Assembly: GCA_024516155.1 (NCBI GenBank)
Contig: JAJJXM010000001.1
Span: forward strand, 1,736,001 to 1,800,000
DNA from: Pyronema omphalodes
Taxonomy: Eukaryota; Ascomycota; Pezizomycetes; Pezizales; Pyronemataceae
Direction: 5' to 3'
Length of the DNA stretch: 64,000 nucleotides
The position numbers and the translations under genes are program-made. Numbering within the stretch: position 1 is the stretch's first letter; every line of letters begins with the position of its first letter. The notes under the pieces were generated by a model. It ran no database searches, had not been told where the DNA came from, and saw only the letters and a list, made by a program, of their open reading frames with translations. Shown here in pieces: positions 38,243-50,100 of this stretch.

Positions 38243-38691
38243 TGTTGATTTTGTTTGTGTGGTAATTGTTGTTTGTGTGATGATTGATGAAAACGACTGT
38301 GTGATGATTGATTGCTAATTGCTGGTGATTGTGGGAAAGTGCGTCTTTTTATCTCGATGACTCGTTGTCGGATCACGGCTGGGTTGTATTGTGTGGGTGT
38401 GTGGTGGGTGGATGTGGGCTTTTTGTATCTAAATCTCGGTGACGGAGAAACATCATAATCCTTCCACACTTCCCTGCTTGCTCAGTTGCAACAACGACTC
38501 AGCTCAAGCTACTTCTCCACTGCTTCCACTCCCCCCCCCCTTGGCGGACTGCCCTGTTGTTCCCTGTGGCCCTGCTCGAGAAGGCTAGTGCGGGCTGCTC
38601 CCTGGCACTGGAGTCTTCTTCCGGTTAGTCTGGGTCGGCGCTGTCTAGCAGAGTCTTACAGGGTCTTGCATCTACGGCATACATGGTTAGC

Positions 38692-38740
38692 AGGTCGGAA
38701 TGGCAGGGATCTGAGGTCGGAATGACAGGGATCTCAGGTC
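38692..38740. repeat. 22-bp imperfect tandem duplication
   Basis: AGGTCGGAATGRCAGGGATCTS occurs twice head to tail (38692 and 38714) with about two differences. A third copy begins at 38736 and stops after five bases. Confidence 0.8.
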
Positions 38741-39327
38741 TGCCAGCCTGGTGGGAAGGAGGGGTGGAGGAAGGGACACGCCCGCTGCTTCCACCCACCC
38801 CTGCTTGCTGCTGCCCCGACCCTTGCAGCGCCATCTGTCCCACCCTCTTTCTCGAACCAGCAACAGAAGCTGCCAAAGGATGCTGCCAAACGCTGCAGAA
38901 GACACCCTTTGCCCTCTCACTACGAACAGCCTTTCATCATTCATCTCCGCCAGGCGAGGCGTGTCAGAAATATCGAGCAGCATCGTGGCCGACCAAGAAG
39001 TGTGCTGTCATAAAAAAAAAATGCTATCACTTCCCTTTTGGGGGCACATCTGAAGACACAATCGGTGTGAGTGCAGTCAATATGGTGCACCATACGCTGG
39101 GTGCACGCTCAATACGCTTGACGTGCAGATACATCGGCGGAAGACACATCGCACATATCGACCGAGTCACCCGTAGCTGCACCGGCGATCCGCTCTTCGT
39201 CTGGGTCTGGGTGTACGGATCGTTTGGTGCTGTTCGGGCTGGTTTGGCGCACGAGCGGGCTCTTCGGAGGCGGCTCCCTCAGCCAGACCCAGGTATGTAA
39301 TGCCACCATGGACAGCGGCGAGCTTGT

Positions 39328-39423
39328 TTACATCGTTCCCTTTGACTTGCCCTTTCCCTTATTTGTCCTTTTACATCGTTCCCTTTGAATTGCTCTTTCC
39401 CTTATTTGTGCTTTCACATCGTT
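39328..39423. repeat. 43-bp tandem repeat, about 2.2 copies
   Basis: A unit starting TTACATCGTTCCCTTTGA and containing CTTTCCCTTATTTGT is repeated with a period of exactly 43 bases at 39328 and 39371. The start of a third copy lies at about 39414. Copies differ at a few positions. Confidence 0.8.
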
Positions 39424-40823
39424 AGTGAAGCCCTTGGTGCTCCCATCGCTCCTTTGGTTCGTCGCCCAGTCGTAAATTGCGGTAGTTGCGATCCCTGATC
39501 CGGGATGGAAAAGCCGAAGCCAGCCAAGTTTTCCAGAAAATTGACGTCGTTGCACACTACCATGTACCCCAGACCGCACGACGACACCTTTCGCTTGTCT
39601 TAAATTTGGGTGCTCATTTCCGGGTATATGTAGAAGGGAATGAGGGTCTGTGACGCGCCCCGCTAACGGGGGAATCTGTGCACTCTGAACAACATGGTCC
39701 ACCGTCCTGTGAGTTTTGTCCTTATGGAGAGAGGGGTAAGGAGAGGGTGGGTGTGGTTGGGTACTCATCGTCGATGAGATAGGGAATGGGGGGCAGTGAT
39801 CGGTGTCAACGCGTTCGGTGCAATCGGTAAACATGTGCATAGGGCAAGGAAGGTCTCGGGAGGCGACCTTCTTGACTGGAATAAGGATCCGATCGTTGGG
39901 AGAAAGTTGCCACAGCCTTCCGGGGCTAAACAATTAGTGGCCACCGGGGCGCCGAAGGCTTCAAAGTTACATACAAAGTAAAGTGAGCGTGCAAAGCGGC
40001 AAAGCGCAAAAGATGAATGGTAAACTGAGACTCCAATGCCTGCTTAGATTGATTCCATCGGGTGTCTGCGGAGCTGGATGAGTGAACCGGGCTGAACCTT
40101 CTGAGCAGGTGCTCAAAAGTGAAACCCTACACAGAAGTTATGGGAAGGAAAAATAAAAAAAAAACTTCTCAACAAGTCTCCGAGACGGTTGTATTCATTT
40201 CGGTCAAGCACTGCCGCAAGCCTCTAATAAACAGCACCAATCTTGTGGAGCGGAATGCAAGATGCGAGATGGATTGATATCTAGTCTGATGTGTGGATTT
40301 CCCTGGTTTGGTGGATAACCATATCTGCCGGATTGCCAGGGCCACTTGTTGAAAATAGGTTTGACAGGAGCGAAAAACATGGAGGATGAGATGGAGTAAG
40401 CGATGATTGACTGTCAAAGAGAACACAGCGTGATACTGCATAACCATTGCTCTTGGGAGTCGCTAATGCAGCCAAGACCAGTTACATTTCAACACAACCT
40501 TAGGGTGTTTTCTAAGGGTCAACTCTCCAGCGGCTTCCAGCAGCTTGTGGACACTACTGGGCATCACGGCCGCCTCGCAAGCTCCCTCCTTAAACAGGCT
40601 GGGCACGGCTCTCACCGCTGTCAATGCTTCGGGTTAGAGCAGAGTCATCCAAAGTGGAGTCCATACAGACACCGGAGCGTACAACCCACGGACCTTTTCG
40701 ATGGAACGCCGTAAATTAACGATCAGGAGGCAAGTGCATGCGATAACGCGGCGATCTTGTGAATAGTTCGTAAAGGCTTGTTCGGTGGTGGAAAAGCTTC
40801 CAGAAGCTTAACAGAGTCGGTGA

Positions 40824-41162
40824 AGTTTGATCAAGATTTCTGCGTTCCGTCGGTGGTACCGAGATGTAGCCACGAGGTTCGGAAAGAACCGACTAGAGAT
40901 GGGTTTTCACTCCGAGAAGCTTTGGACGGATCATGAACTATGGGAATTTGCTACTGCATCCTCAGAAAGAGCCATAGAGGTGGCAGTGGATGATGAAAAT
41001 AGAGAAAAGAGGCTGGAGATGGTCCAATACATTGATGAGATTCCGGAAAATCTTGATGAGCATTGGCAATTGGCTATTGACCCAACAACCAGCCACTGGG
41101 TGTCCCAAAGCTAAAGAAAGTACTTAGAGGATGTTGAGCATCAGCTCGCATGGCCGGACGAC
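40824..41162 (+). pseudogene. Possible gene relic with in-frame stop
   Basis: One + strand frame encodes about 95 residues with clear protein character: acidic and Trp-containing, for example KLWTDHELWEFATASSERA and EIPENLDEHWQLAIDP. A TAA at 41112 interrupts it, and the same frame continues with KYLEDVEHQLAWPDD to a TGA at 41160-41162. The first ATG in frame is near 40898, and upstream the frame meets a TGA at 40821. This looks like the remnant of an exon, but I do not recognise the family and no partner exon was found. Confidence 0.25.
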
Positions 41163-43583
41163 TGAGCGCCTGTACACTACGTATGCCTAATGACGGATAT
41201 GTTGCAGGATGTGCAGAGCGAAAAGAAAAGATGCATCATGAAGTTCGATGTACTTCTGCTGCAGCCAGCGGAAGATGCTAGATAACTATAGACACAATCC
41301 GAAGCTTCATGACTGAATCACGTACTAGCTAACTAAAATCGTAGGATGTTGTTAACAGGTGGTCATTGCCCCTTAGCAAGATCTCATCTGACAGGTGATG
41401 AGATGTTCCGTTTTTGAGATGGAGAAATTTTCAACCACTTCCTACGGTGATGTTGCAAGAATACGCCATCTGTCAACGGAGAAAATCACTAGCTAGCTCG
41501 ATGCACAGCCTGTGATCTGGCAATGATGGATGGATCATGACATGAGATCTCGAGCTGCATTCCATGGCCGGTCACTCGGCTAAATCCACGTTTTGTCCCG
41601 ATGTTCTAACTGAAGCTGTCTAATACATGTATTTAATTTCAGAGAACCTACAAAATTCGAGAAAATAACCTTGTTCTTCTGGGACTGTCATCCTAACGCC
41701 ATGAGAATTGTACAGCGAGAACTTGGAAACATCTCCACTTGATGCACCTCAGAGCATTTTAGGGCATTCAACATCTGAGATCCATCAGAAGATCAATAGC
41801 ACAATACAAATGTCAAAGTGTCAAGTTTCTAACCCCGGAAACATCAAAGGGTAACATTTTAATTTTGCCCTTCAATGGCTGTGTCTCTGAAATTGAACGG
41901 GAGAAGATCTCGGGAACCAGAGGGGATCTGTGGGACCGAACGGGTCAAACCCTAGAAACACGCGGCGTTTTTAACTCCGCCCCCGCCGGTATAATTTCGC
42001 TTGAGTCGTAATCCCAGATAATCCCAGGTAATTCTGTCTGAGCATTTCCCTTCATAAATCTCCGACGTACGATTCTCCGCCTCCGCCATGTCCGCACCTT
42101 CAAGAAACAAGATTGCTACATGCCGAACGCCTGGCAAAGACCGGGCACAATCTGATGATTCTATTAAGAATGTTTCACAGACCATGGATGTTCTATCTTG
42201 TGTCTCTTTTTAGCTTTTTTCATCATGGCGCTGTGGCTGTGGGGCTGAAATCTATCTTACCATGGGTCTCCGTGCGTCCACAATTAAGTCTGTACAATAC
42301 AGAAAGGTTTACTAAAGATTGTTCAGCCCTTCAGGTCTCAACGCCTTCCAACAGCATCTCTACATTCCGTTGTGCACGGAGAAACGCGAGAAACACTAAG
42401 GACCAATATTCAGCACAGACAGCGTTCACAATCCTTACGATGCTGTGTAAACCCCACATAAAGGAAGTCTTGACAATCGTTCTAGGCATATCGCATGTTT
42501 ATAAGGGTTGTCTGAGCAGTGAAGTGACACATGTCTCGAAGTTTCTAACGATAACCCCTTTAGACCCGGCAATTCCCTTCATAAAGTCTCACTGTCTGCA
42601 TCCATCTGCCCTTGACATCGGTTGTTGTGCGTACCCATGACATATCGCCGATCGAGCTGACAGCCTGAAACTGCCGAACAAGGGAACATGAGAAAACAAC
42701 TGCATCAAAGCTGAACTTACTAAAAGGTTTAGATTCTAGAAGTTCCCAACTGATCCGATAGATAGGTTTTTCTTTATAACTAGAATAAAGATAAAGAGTT
42801 TCGGACATAGGAGTAGAGATACTCCAAACAGGACTTTAAGATAAGCTGGATGAATTAGACATTCAGCCTCTCTGGACATTACCAGCATATTTTCTTACCG
42901 CTAATCAACATAGATTGATGATTTCTATCCTGACGTACACAATAGGGCCTTTGCTAGTATCACACATACTCAAAAGAACCCCTCTTCAACCAAAGCTTCA
43001 TATTAAGTTTTTAAAATCAACTCTGCCCGGTGTAATCACAAAAGTCAAATCAATCCGGGCACCATCCAAGTACTTGATCTTTCCCCAGTGCAAATGCAAA
43101 TGCAAATGCATAAAAAAAACCATATCTATATTAAACGAGATGACACTACACACCTCCTCTATCCCCTGTATTAGAAGTCCTCTTTGATAATCTGGCAGCT
43201 GAGTGCCTCGACCTAATTACTAACCCCTCATATATCCTCATGATAGCACAACTTTCAACGCTTAATCCTTCTCCAAGCTTTCTACTTTCTCTCACCCCCT
43301 CATTGTCTGTCCAAACACTCCCATTGATGGTATATTCTCCCTGTTAGAAGGTCACTCAAAAAGGGGAAGAAAGAGAACAAATGTAGAGGTGGATAACCGA
43401 GTGTATTGACTGGCTGGAGAGCTACCTTCTGACAGAATAGGAGCTACATATACAGGACCCGTTTACATCCACCTCCGCTAGACACAGCTGTCCAAGCGAT
43501 TTTAATATTAACACCCCCCACCCCCAACTCCCAACCCCCAGTCCCCCATCCCTATCCCCATATCCTTCTCCTAATCCTTATAT

Positions 43584-43859
43584 TTATTCCTCATAAGCTG
43601 GCGGTTCATCATACCCCGGCACCTTCTCCTCCGGATCAGGCTTCTGAATCTTCCTAGCCGAAACACCAGAACAATATTTCCTATGTCTTCTCGAATCCAA
43701 TTGCTTGCATGGTACTGAGCAATAAGGTTGAAGAAAACATCTACTGCAGCGTACATAACCGGTGTTTGTACAGCCCCTTAAGGAGCAATAAGCTGGGGGA
43801 TCCTCGGGGACAGTGGCGGGGCCAGTGGCGGGGGCAGAGAGAGAGGGTTGATGTGCCAT
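43584..43859 (-). CDS. Small MYND-type zinc finger protein
   Basis: A single-exon frame of 91 aa. The MYND pattern is clear. A first pair, CSLRGC, is followed by CSRC, then YCSVPC, and finally H-x3-C in RRHRKYC. Together these give seven cysteines and a histidine in the spacing of a two-zinc MYND finger. MYND fingers bind proline-rich peptides, and the flanks here are themselves Pro-rich (N-terminal APATGPATVPEDPPAYC, C-terminal DEPPAYEE). Nothing else is encoded, so it would be a stand-alone adaptor. The ATG at 43859 is the only upstream start in frame. Similar tiny MYND proteins are common in filamentous ascomycetes, but their role is not known to me. Confidence 0.8.
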   Translation of the reverse strand: MAHQPSLSAPATGPATVPEDPPAYCSLRGCTNTGYVRCSRCFLQPYCSVPCKQLDSRRHRKYCSGVSARKIQKPDPEEKVPGYDEPPAYEE

Positions 43860-44608
43860 TGTAGCTTAGCTTTAGGGATGCTAAAGAGGGGGTTGAAGTA
43901 TCGTGGTTATGGAATATGGTGTCGGCGAGAGGGCTATGGTGGACTCGGTTGTCAACCATACGGGAGGGATGGGATGGTATGAACTGTATACGAGCGCGGT
44001 TATCTACCCAGTGGGCTCTGGGGTTAACGCCGCACGGGCAATACGTAATGTGGAGCTAGCTTGGAGCTTTGGAGCTTGACGCGTTGGACAAGCTTTTAGT
44101 GGGAGCCCCATCACGTGAGATGTCATTCTTGGAGCTATCGCGAGCTTAAAGACAGGAGAGGCAAAGGTTTACAATGTCCATCTCCCGCTGAATGAAGTTC
44201 ATGCCACCCGAAAGGTTCAAGTAAGGTAGAAGGGTAACTTGAATTCCATTCCACAGTAAACCTACGAATTCGTATGAATGTTTTGTTTTTAATCCTAGTG
44301 CATCCATCAATCCTACATACATTTCCCTGAACCTAAAATCCCATCCCAAATGATATTTCCAAGTACACGAAGCATCCCAATACTCCCGACAAGCCGAAAC
44401 AAGCGCGCTCTCAGTTACAAATACAATAAAGCCGAAAAAGAAAGAAAGAAAGAAAGAAAGAAAGACAAAACTTAACAAAAGCCATAATAACGCCGACAAA
44501 GCCAAAAAAAAAAAAAAAAAAATAGACGCAAACCCAAACAACTATTATGATACAATGCATCGAACCTGGAACCCCCACATGCACCTAACAATTTCGCAAT
44601 CGAGCAAG
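43860..44608. other. Intergenic region between HFI1 3' end and MYND gene start
   Basis: Holds the MYND promoter and the HFI1 3' UTR. A GAAA microsatellite at about 44435-44465 and a 19-base A run at 44504-44522 make open frames by composition only. No gene is supported. Confidence 0.5.
44435..44465. repeat. GAAA microsatellite
   Basis: About seven head-to-tail copies of GAAA near the 3' end of the HFI1 gene, followed by a 19-base A run at 44504-44522. Confidence 0.85.
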
Positions 44609-45986
44609 CTAGATTCCAACTGCCAGACAATCTTCCAGTAACCCCCTAAGATCCTTTCGGTCGTCCGGTTCAGCACCCTCCCAAGTCTCGCCTACATCCT
44701 CATCCTCAAACTGTAGATTCGTATCCACCTCATAATCCCTTTCGTACCATCCGCCCGCCATAATCTTCTTCATAGAAAGCGGCATCTGCGTCAAATAGTT
44801 ATCTCCTAATGTAAGCGATAATCGCATATCATGCATGCCCAGCAGTGGATGCTCCGTAGCAGAGGCCGGTGGCCAGCGCCCTCTGGGCGCAAGCTTTCGG
44901 TATTGATCGGTTTGTATGTATTTAGGTCCGTTGCTTCGTACTCGGCCGATTACGGTGGTTAAGATTTCTTTAACGAAGGTTTCGGCGGCAACATTCATAA
45001 AGTTAGCTGTATCATGAGTGCAACCGGATGGTACGCCTTCTTCAAAACAGATTGGGAGCATGCGTAGACGAATGTTGTCGACATCGGGGAATTCGCCGGT
45101 CTCGCTGGCAAGTGGGAGGGTGTAGCGTTGTTTGATTTCGGATTCCCAGTCTGTGGTAGGTAAGGTCAGTGCACGTCCACGGTCACTGCTGTAGTTTTGG
45201 TTGGAAGGGGTATCCATACTGGTCTTTCCTATCGTGGCGCTTCGAGCTGGTGGCTCGGGTGGCTTAACTTGCTTTGCAATGTGGTAATCATTCAGCATGT
45301 TACCCAACATGTCTTCAATGTTCTCATTCTGCAGGAGTCCTTTTGTTAGCTTCTATCCCTTAGGCAAAATCCAGCTGCGGGTTCTTTAATACCTTATCAG
45401 GAACTTGATCTTTGATCCTCTTCCTTTCCCTTGCACTTATTGCCATAACCTCCTTCTTTAAGCGTCTCTCATTTATATCCCCCGCTTGAAGCTTAGAAAC
45501 TGAGTTCGGTTTATCACTAGCGCTAACCCAGGTTGCCACATCCGCCGAAGGTGCATCGCGCATCATGTTCGATACCATGGCTGTTAATAAGCTGTTGTGT
45601 AGTCGAACCTTCGGGCCCTTAATGAAAGTTCCAATCTCCTCCACCAACTCCTGGTCGCTCAATCTCCCTGCCGTATGATCAGCTCACTCGCCCAGTGATA
45701 AATTGAGGCTTTGGGGAGTGGTGCCACGCGACGTACCTCTCAGAAATTTATTGAGAGCCTCAGTATATGCCATCCAATTCTCCTTCGTAAGAGCATTCTT
45801 TAGTGCCTCATGATAAGGCTGGACCTCCAGACGTGGGGCGACGCTAGGTGGTGACATCTTCGTGTTGTTGGGGCCAGGAGCAGCAGGCGATAAAGTCGGA
45901 GCAGAGGCGGCACCATTGATGGTTTTAGAACTAGTAGAAGTTGCCGAACCGATGGCCGGGTTTTTCATCAGTGCCAAGGGGTCCAT
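44609..45986 (-). CDS. hfi1: SAGA complex subunit HFI1/ADA1 homologue
   Basis: Three exons on the minus strand, 45986-45737, 45667-45393 and 45328-44609, encode 414 aa. HFI1/ADA1 is a structural subunit of the SAGA transcriptional coactivator; it carries a histone-fold-like part and helps hold the core together in the nucleus. The N-terminal ~50 residues are Ala/Ser/Pro-rich. The SAGA-Tad1 domain starts near residue 53 (RLEVQPYHEALKNALTKENW), crosses the first splice join at FLRGRLSDQEL, and runs through VRLHNSLLTAMVSNM. A basic stretch follows (KKEVMAISARERKRIKDQ). The C-terminal half includes RLRMLPICFEEGV and HDTANFMNVAAETFVKEIL, typical of this family. Introns have GTACGT and GTATTA donors and a GCTAACA branch site in the second. 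The gene is divergent from the NLR gene, with 1.18 kb between their starts. Confidence 0.9.
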
Positions 45987-47167
45987 ATTTGCTGGATCGC
46001 GGGATGTGGATTGTATCGTCGTCTATCAGTAGGTTCGGTTCGACCCCTGAGTCGCGGTTGAAGTATTCACAGTCGCGTGTCAATAGGAAGCTGTAGGAGA
46101 CGCGGGGTATCGTGGGAAAGATCCGTGGGAGCTATCACGTATGGTAATGAGCGTGCGCGAACGCGTTGACTGTGGGCTCCTAAGCGGGGAGAGGTGATGT
46201 CGGAATAAGCTCATGCCGATGAGCGAGAGGTCCCGCTCATTAGTGGCTTGGCACTTTGAAAGGGCCTACCAAAACATTCCGGGTAGGTGCGCTTGCAGTC
46301 TAATATACAGCGATGACTGCCCAGGCGGACTGTGGGGAGCTCTGCCAGGTACAGTGTTTGGTGAAATGAATTTTATATTCGATACGCGGTTTGCTATCTA
46401 CGGTCAGTGGAATTTCGTGTTTGAGTTGGTGTTGTCTAGGCAAATTGCTGTTTTCATCACAACCGCGCAACTCATTTCTATAGATATCACAGGGCTAACG
46501 CCATTCCAGGTCACTTCATTTTTATAAGATCGTTGGAATTCAACAGTCTTTCTGGAGAAGTATAGAATAACGACAGCAGTATGACAGATTGAGAAGCAGA
46601 CAGACGAGTAACACTCCTGTGCTCAACACTGTTTGGTAACGGCTTGTTAAGCTTCCAAAATCTGTGGATGTTACGGTTGAAACCTCACTATTGTTGAAAT
46701 CGTTTCAGTGTCCCAGAGTTTTCATAGCCCGGTCACCAATTCGATAATAACCGCATTGTGCTGTATGCATGTTATTAAAGCTAATCGGTGTGGTGGTTAT
46801 GCTACGAGATTGGGGGTTTTTTGCTAAGCGCCAACGTTCACAACTCAAATGTTCGCGTTTGTCGAGTATGGATAGTTTATACGAGTGAAGTTACAACCAT
46901 AACCCTGGCACAAAAAATACTGGAGTACAAGCTGCGGAGCCTCCCTGGAATCACGTATGTATGCATCTCAGCCCCGCACATCAGCTCTTCATCCGTGAGG
47001 TGCAACAACTTTTACAATCACAGATATTCTGCCAGTACTCAGGAATTCTTATCCTATATTCGACCGAAGCCTCGCCTGCGGTTTTCAAGGGTTTCGAATC
47101 TACGGCACCGGCTTTTTGACCCTCTACTGCGATTATTTCCGACTGCAAACGTTGATTATATCCTCCG
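45987..47167. other. Divergent promoter region between HFI1 and the NLR gene
   Basis: 1.18 kb with no supported gene. A 104-aa + strand frame at 46213-46527 begins with ATG but shows no recognisable domain. Both promoters are expected here. Confidence 0.5.
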
Positions 47168-50100
47168 ATGGCTGAAAATATCGCTGGACTAGCTCTCGCC
47201 GTACCTGGAGTTCTTGATGTCCTGATCAAGACATGCTTGGAAGGATATCGCTTCATCAGTACAGCTCGTAGCGCCGACAAAGATTTTGAAGCTCACCGAT
47301 ACCAGTTCACCGTCGAACAGCAAAGGCTGAAAGATCTTACCACCAATATCGCTCGTAGAATGCAGGATTCAACCCTTAAAACTGATGATAAAAGATTTCT
47401 CCTAATTTCCAGTACTCTTATCAGGATTGCACAGCAGTTTTTGGATTTCAAACGACTGGAGAGTCTATATGGCGTTCAGATTTCGTCGAGCAACCAGTCG
47501 GCAGAAAAACCGAGCAAGCGATCTTCAATTCGCGGGTTCTTGGGCTTGGAAAAATCTCGGAAAGATACAAAGCGCGAGAAAGATCCCGTGGACACTGTCT
47601 TGAACCTCGATGATCTACATTTAGACGAAAACCTCAAAGTGGCGACACTGCAAAATCTCGAATCGCCTCTCAAGACTGTCATCGACACATGCTCGAGATT
47701 AAGATGGGCTTGCTTGGATTCCAAGAAGGTTCAAACTCTCATCACTAAATTGGAAAAATATAATAGTAACATTGCAAATTTGATGAATGGGCTTATTGAT
47801 GGTATATATCCTCATTGAATTTTTTATCCGTACTTTTTACTAAATGAAATTGAAGTTGGACCGACGACAGCTGCAGTGACAACAAAAGATAACCCCCACT
47901 TCATGGTTCCTTTTCCCAAAAATGAAGACTTCATTGGCGAATCACACATTGCGACGTGGTTTGAGGACTATCAAAAAAAACGGGTGTCATCTGGACAATC
48001 CGAACATACTGGGCATCTCCGTCTTGCACTGTATGGGCTCGCGGGGATAGGGTATGTATATGTCCTTGTAAACAAAGTATTGTGTTAGAAGCTCGTAACT
48101 AATTTAATATTTAGGAAAACACAAGATGTCCTTAGTTTTATCTATAATTACGAGGATAAACGGCCAATCTTCTGGATCCATTCCGGAAGCGTCACACAAT
48201 TTGAAGCCGATTACCAAAAACTAGCATCTTTTGCCCAGATACCCGGACACGATGACACCAAGCAAAATTCTGTATTAATTGTCAAACGATGGCTGGAAAG
48301 TCCTCAGAGTGGAAACTGGATTTTAGTTCTCGATAACGCCGACAACATGTTGGATTTCCATCCGATAGCGTCTAAGAATACTGCACCCAAAGAAAGTAAT
48401 ACCGTTTCTATCGCACACGACGGAATCGCAAAGTTCATCCCGAGATGCCCCAAAGGAACAATCATTATTACGACCAGAGATCGAGAAGTTGCACTGAGTT
48501 TGGCCAATCAGAATGTCATAATCAAGCCGGGACTGAATTGTGAGCAAGCAATTGAGCTTTTTTACCATCATTATCCGAAAACAAAAGAAGAAGCCGACAA
48601 CAACAGCACCACTCTACAGCGCCTCCTGGAAGAGCTACAATACCTCCCGCTTGCGATAGTACAAGTAGCGGCATATTTAAATGTTAATACCTCGGTTAGC
48701 ACATCTGATTATCTCAAGATTTTCGAGACCAACAAGAAATCGCCGGAGCTTAGGCGCCTGTTATCGAAGACGCACCACAACATCTGGAGGGATAATGGCG
48801 GGAATGCGGAGACCATTTTGACGACCTTCTCTATCAGCTTTCGTCAACTTCAAGAGCAGTCAAAACTGGCGGACTCATTTCTTCGGTTCATGGCCTGCAT
48901 TGACAGGAAGGCAATCCCGCGGGATCTACTCTTTCAAATCCATCTGGATGACGTTGAGGATGAGCTCCTTATCTCCGAGGCTCTCGACAAGCTTGTCAAC
49001 TTTTCAATCCTACAGCATGCAAAAGTTGATTTCGGATCCGGAGAAGGATATGAAATCCATTCACTCGTTCATCTCGCTATGCAAACCTACCTGGAATGTG
49101 GCGAGATGGATACCGCTTCAAAACATGCGTCTACAGTTCTTGCCAATACATTACCCCATTCGGAATACGAAAATTGGGCAGCGTGGCGAGTTTATCTGCC
49201 TCATGTGACGACATTGCTTGATCATTTGCAGGAAGATTCCGAGGCAAGCGCCGATTTATGCATGAAAGTCGGATACCATTATTATAACGCCCTTGGGAGG
49301 TTCTCTGAATCCCTGAAATTAAACGAACGGGCAAAAAAGCTATATGCAGAGCTATTAGGTGAAGAAGGCGCTAAAACCTTGAAATCTATGGTTTGTATGG
49401 GGTATGTTTTCCGAGCTATTGGATGCCTTAAGGACAGTCAAGAGATGTTAGAGAAGGTTTTTGATGGGATGAGGCGTACACTTGGAGATGAGCACCCCGA
49501 CACTTTATGTAGTATGAGCAATCTTGCACTCACATATAATGCACTGGGTGGAAGGTTAAAGGAGGCGCAAGAGCTTGAAGAGAAGGTTTTCGAAGTGAGA
49601 AGCCGCATTCTGGGCGAGGAGCACCCAGATACGTTATGCAGTATGCACAATCTCGCGCTCGCATATAGAGAACTGGGTGGAAGGTTAAAGGAGGTTCAGG
49701 AGCTTCAAGAGAAGGTTTACAGTTTTAGGAGGCGTACACTCGGCGATGAGCACCCGGATACGTTATGGAGTATGAACAATCTGGTGAACACATATAAAGA
49801 ACTGGGAGGAAAGCTGACGGAGGTGCAAGAGCTTAAAGAGAAGATTTTCGACGTGAGAAAACGTACGCTTGGGGAGGAACACCCGGATACCTTAGAAAGT
49901 ATGCATGATCTTGCCAGCACATATCAAGAACTGGGTGGAGGACTGAAGGAGGTACAAGAGCTTCAAGAGAAGGTTTACCATTTCAGGAAGCGCACACTTG
50001 GAGAGGAACACCCGGATACGTTATGGAGTATGCACAGCCTTGCGCTCACATATAAAGAACTGGGTGGAAGGTTGAAGGAGGTGCAAGAGCTTCAAGAGAA

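Larger units (their letters stand above)
38243..43583. other. 5.3-kb sparse stretch
   Basis: No intact gene is supported. The part 38.5-39.3 kb is GC-richer, so overlapping frames stay open on both strands without a plausible product. Two short tandem repeats (38692-38740 and 39328-39423) and a possible gene relic (40824-41162) are listed separately. GCAAAT occurs three times near 43084-43104. The region just before 43584 (about 43490-43560) is C-rich and probably the 3' UTR of the MYND gene. Confidence 0.45.

Noticed and set aside
38683..39300. A 205-aa + strand frame with a true ATG and many cysteines
   Set aside because: It lies in GC-rich sequence where several frames on both strands are open, includes a 22-bp tandem duplication, and has no signal peptide or known motif.
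39328..39933. A 201-aa minus-strand frame
   Set aside because: It begins with a non-ATG codon, and its end is made of the 43-bp tandem repeat, so its openness is explained by composition.
42113..42640. A 175-aa + strand frame with hydrophobic segments
   Set aside because: No ATG at the start of the frame, no recognised domain and no splice partners found.
44520..44610. A short stretch (CGAACCTGGAACCC) resembling a tRNA B-box on the minus strand
   Set aside because: No matching A-box, acceptor stem or cloverleaf can be folded around it.
46213..46527. A 104-aa + strand frame between HFI1 and the NLR
   Set aside because: It has an ATG but no domain or signal peptide, and lies in what should be a shared promoter.
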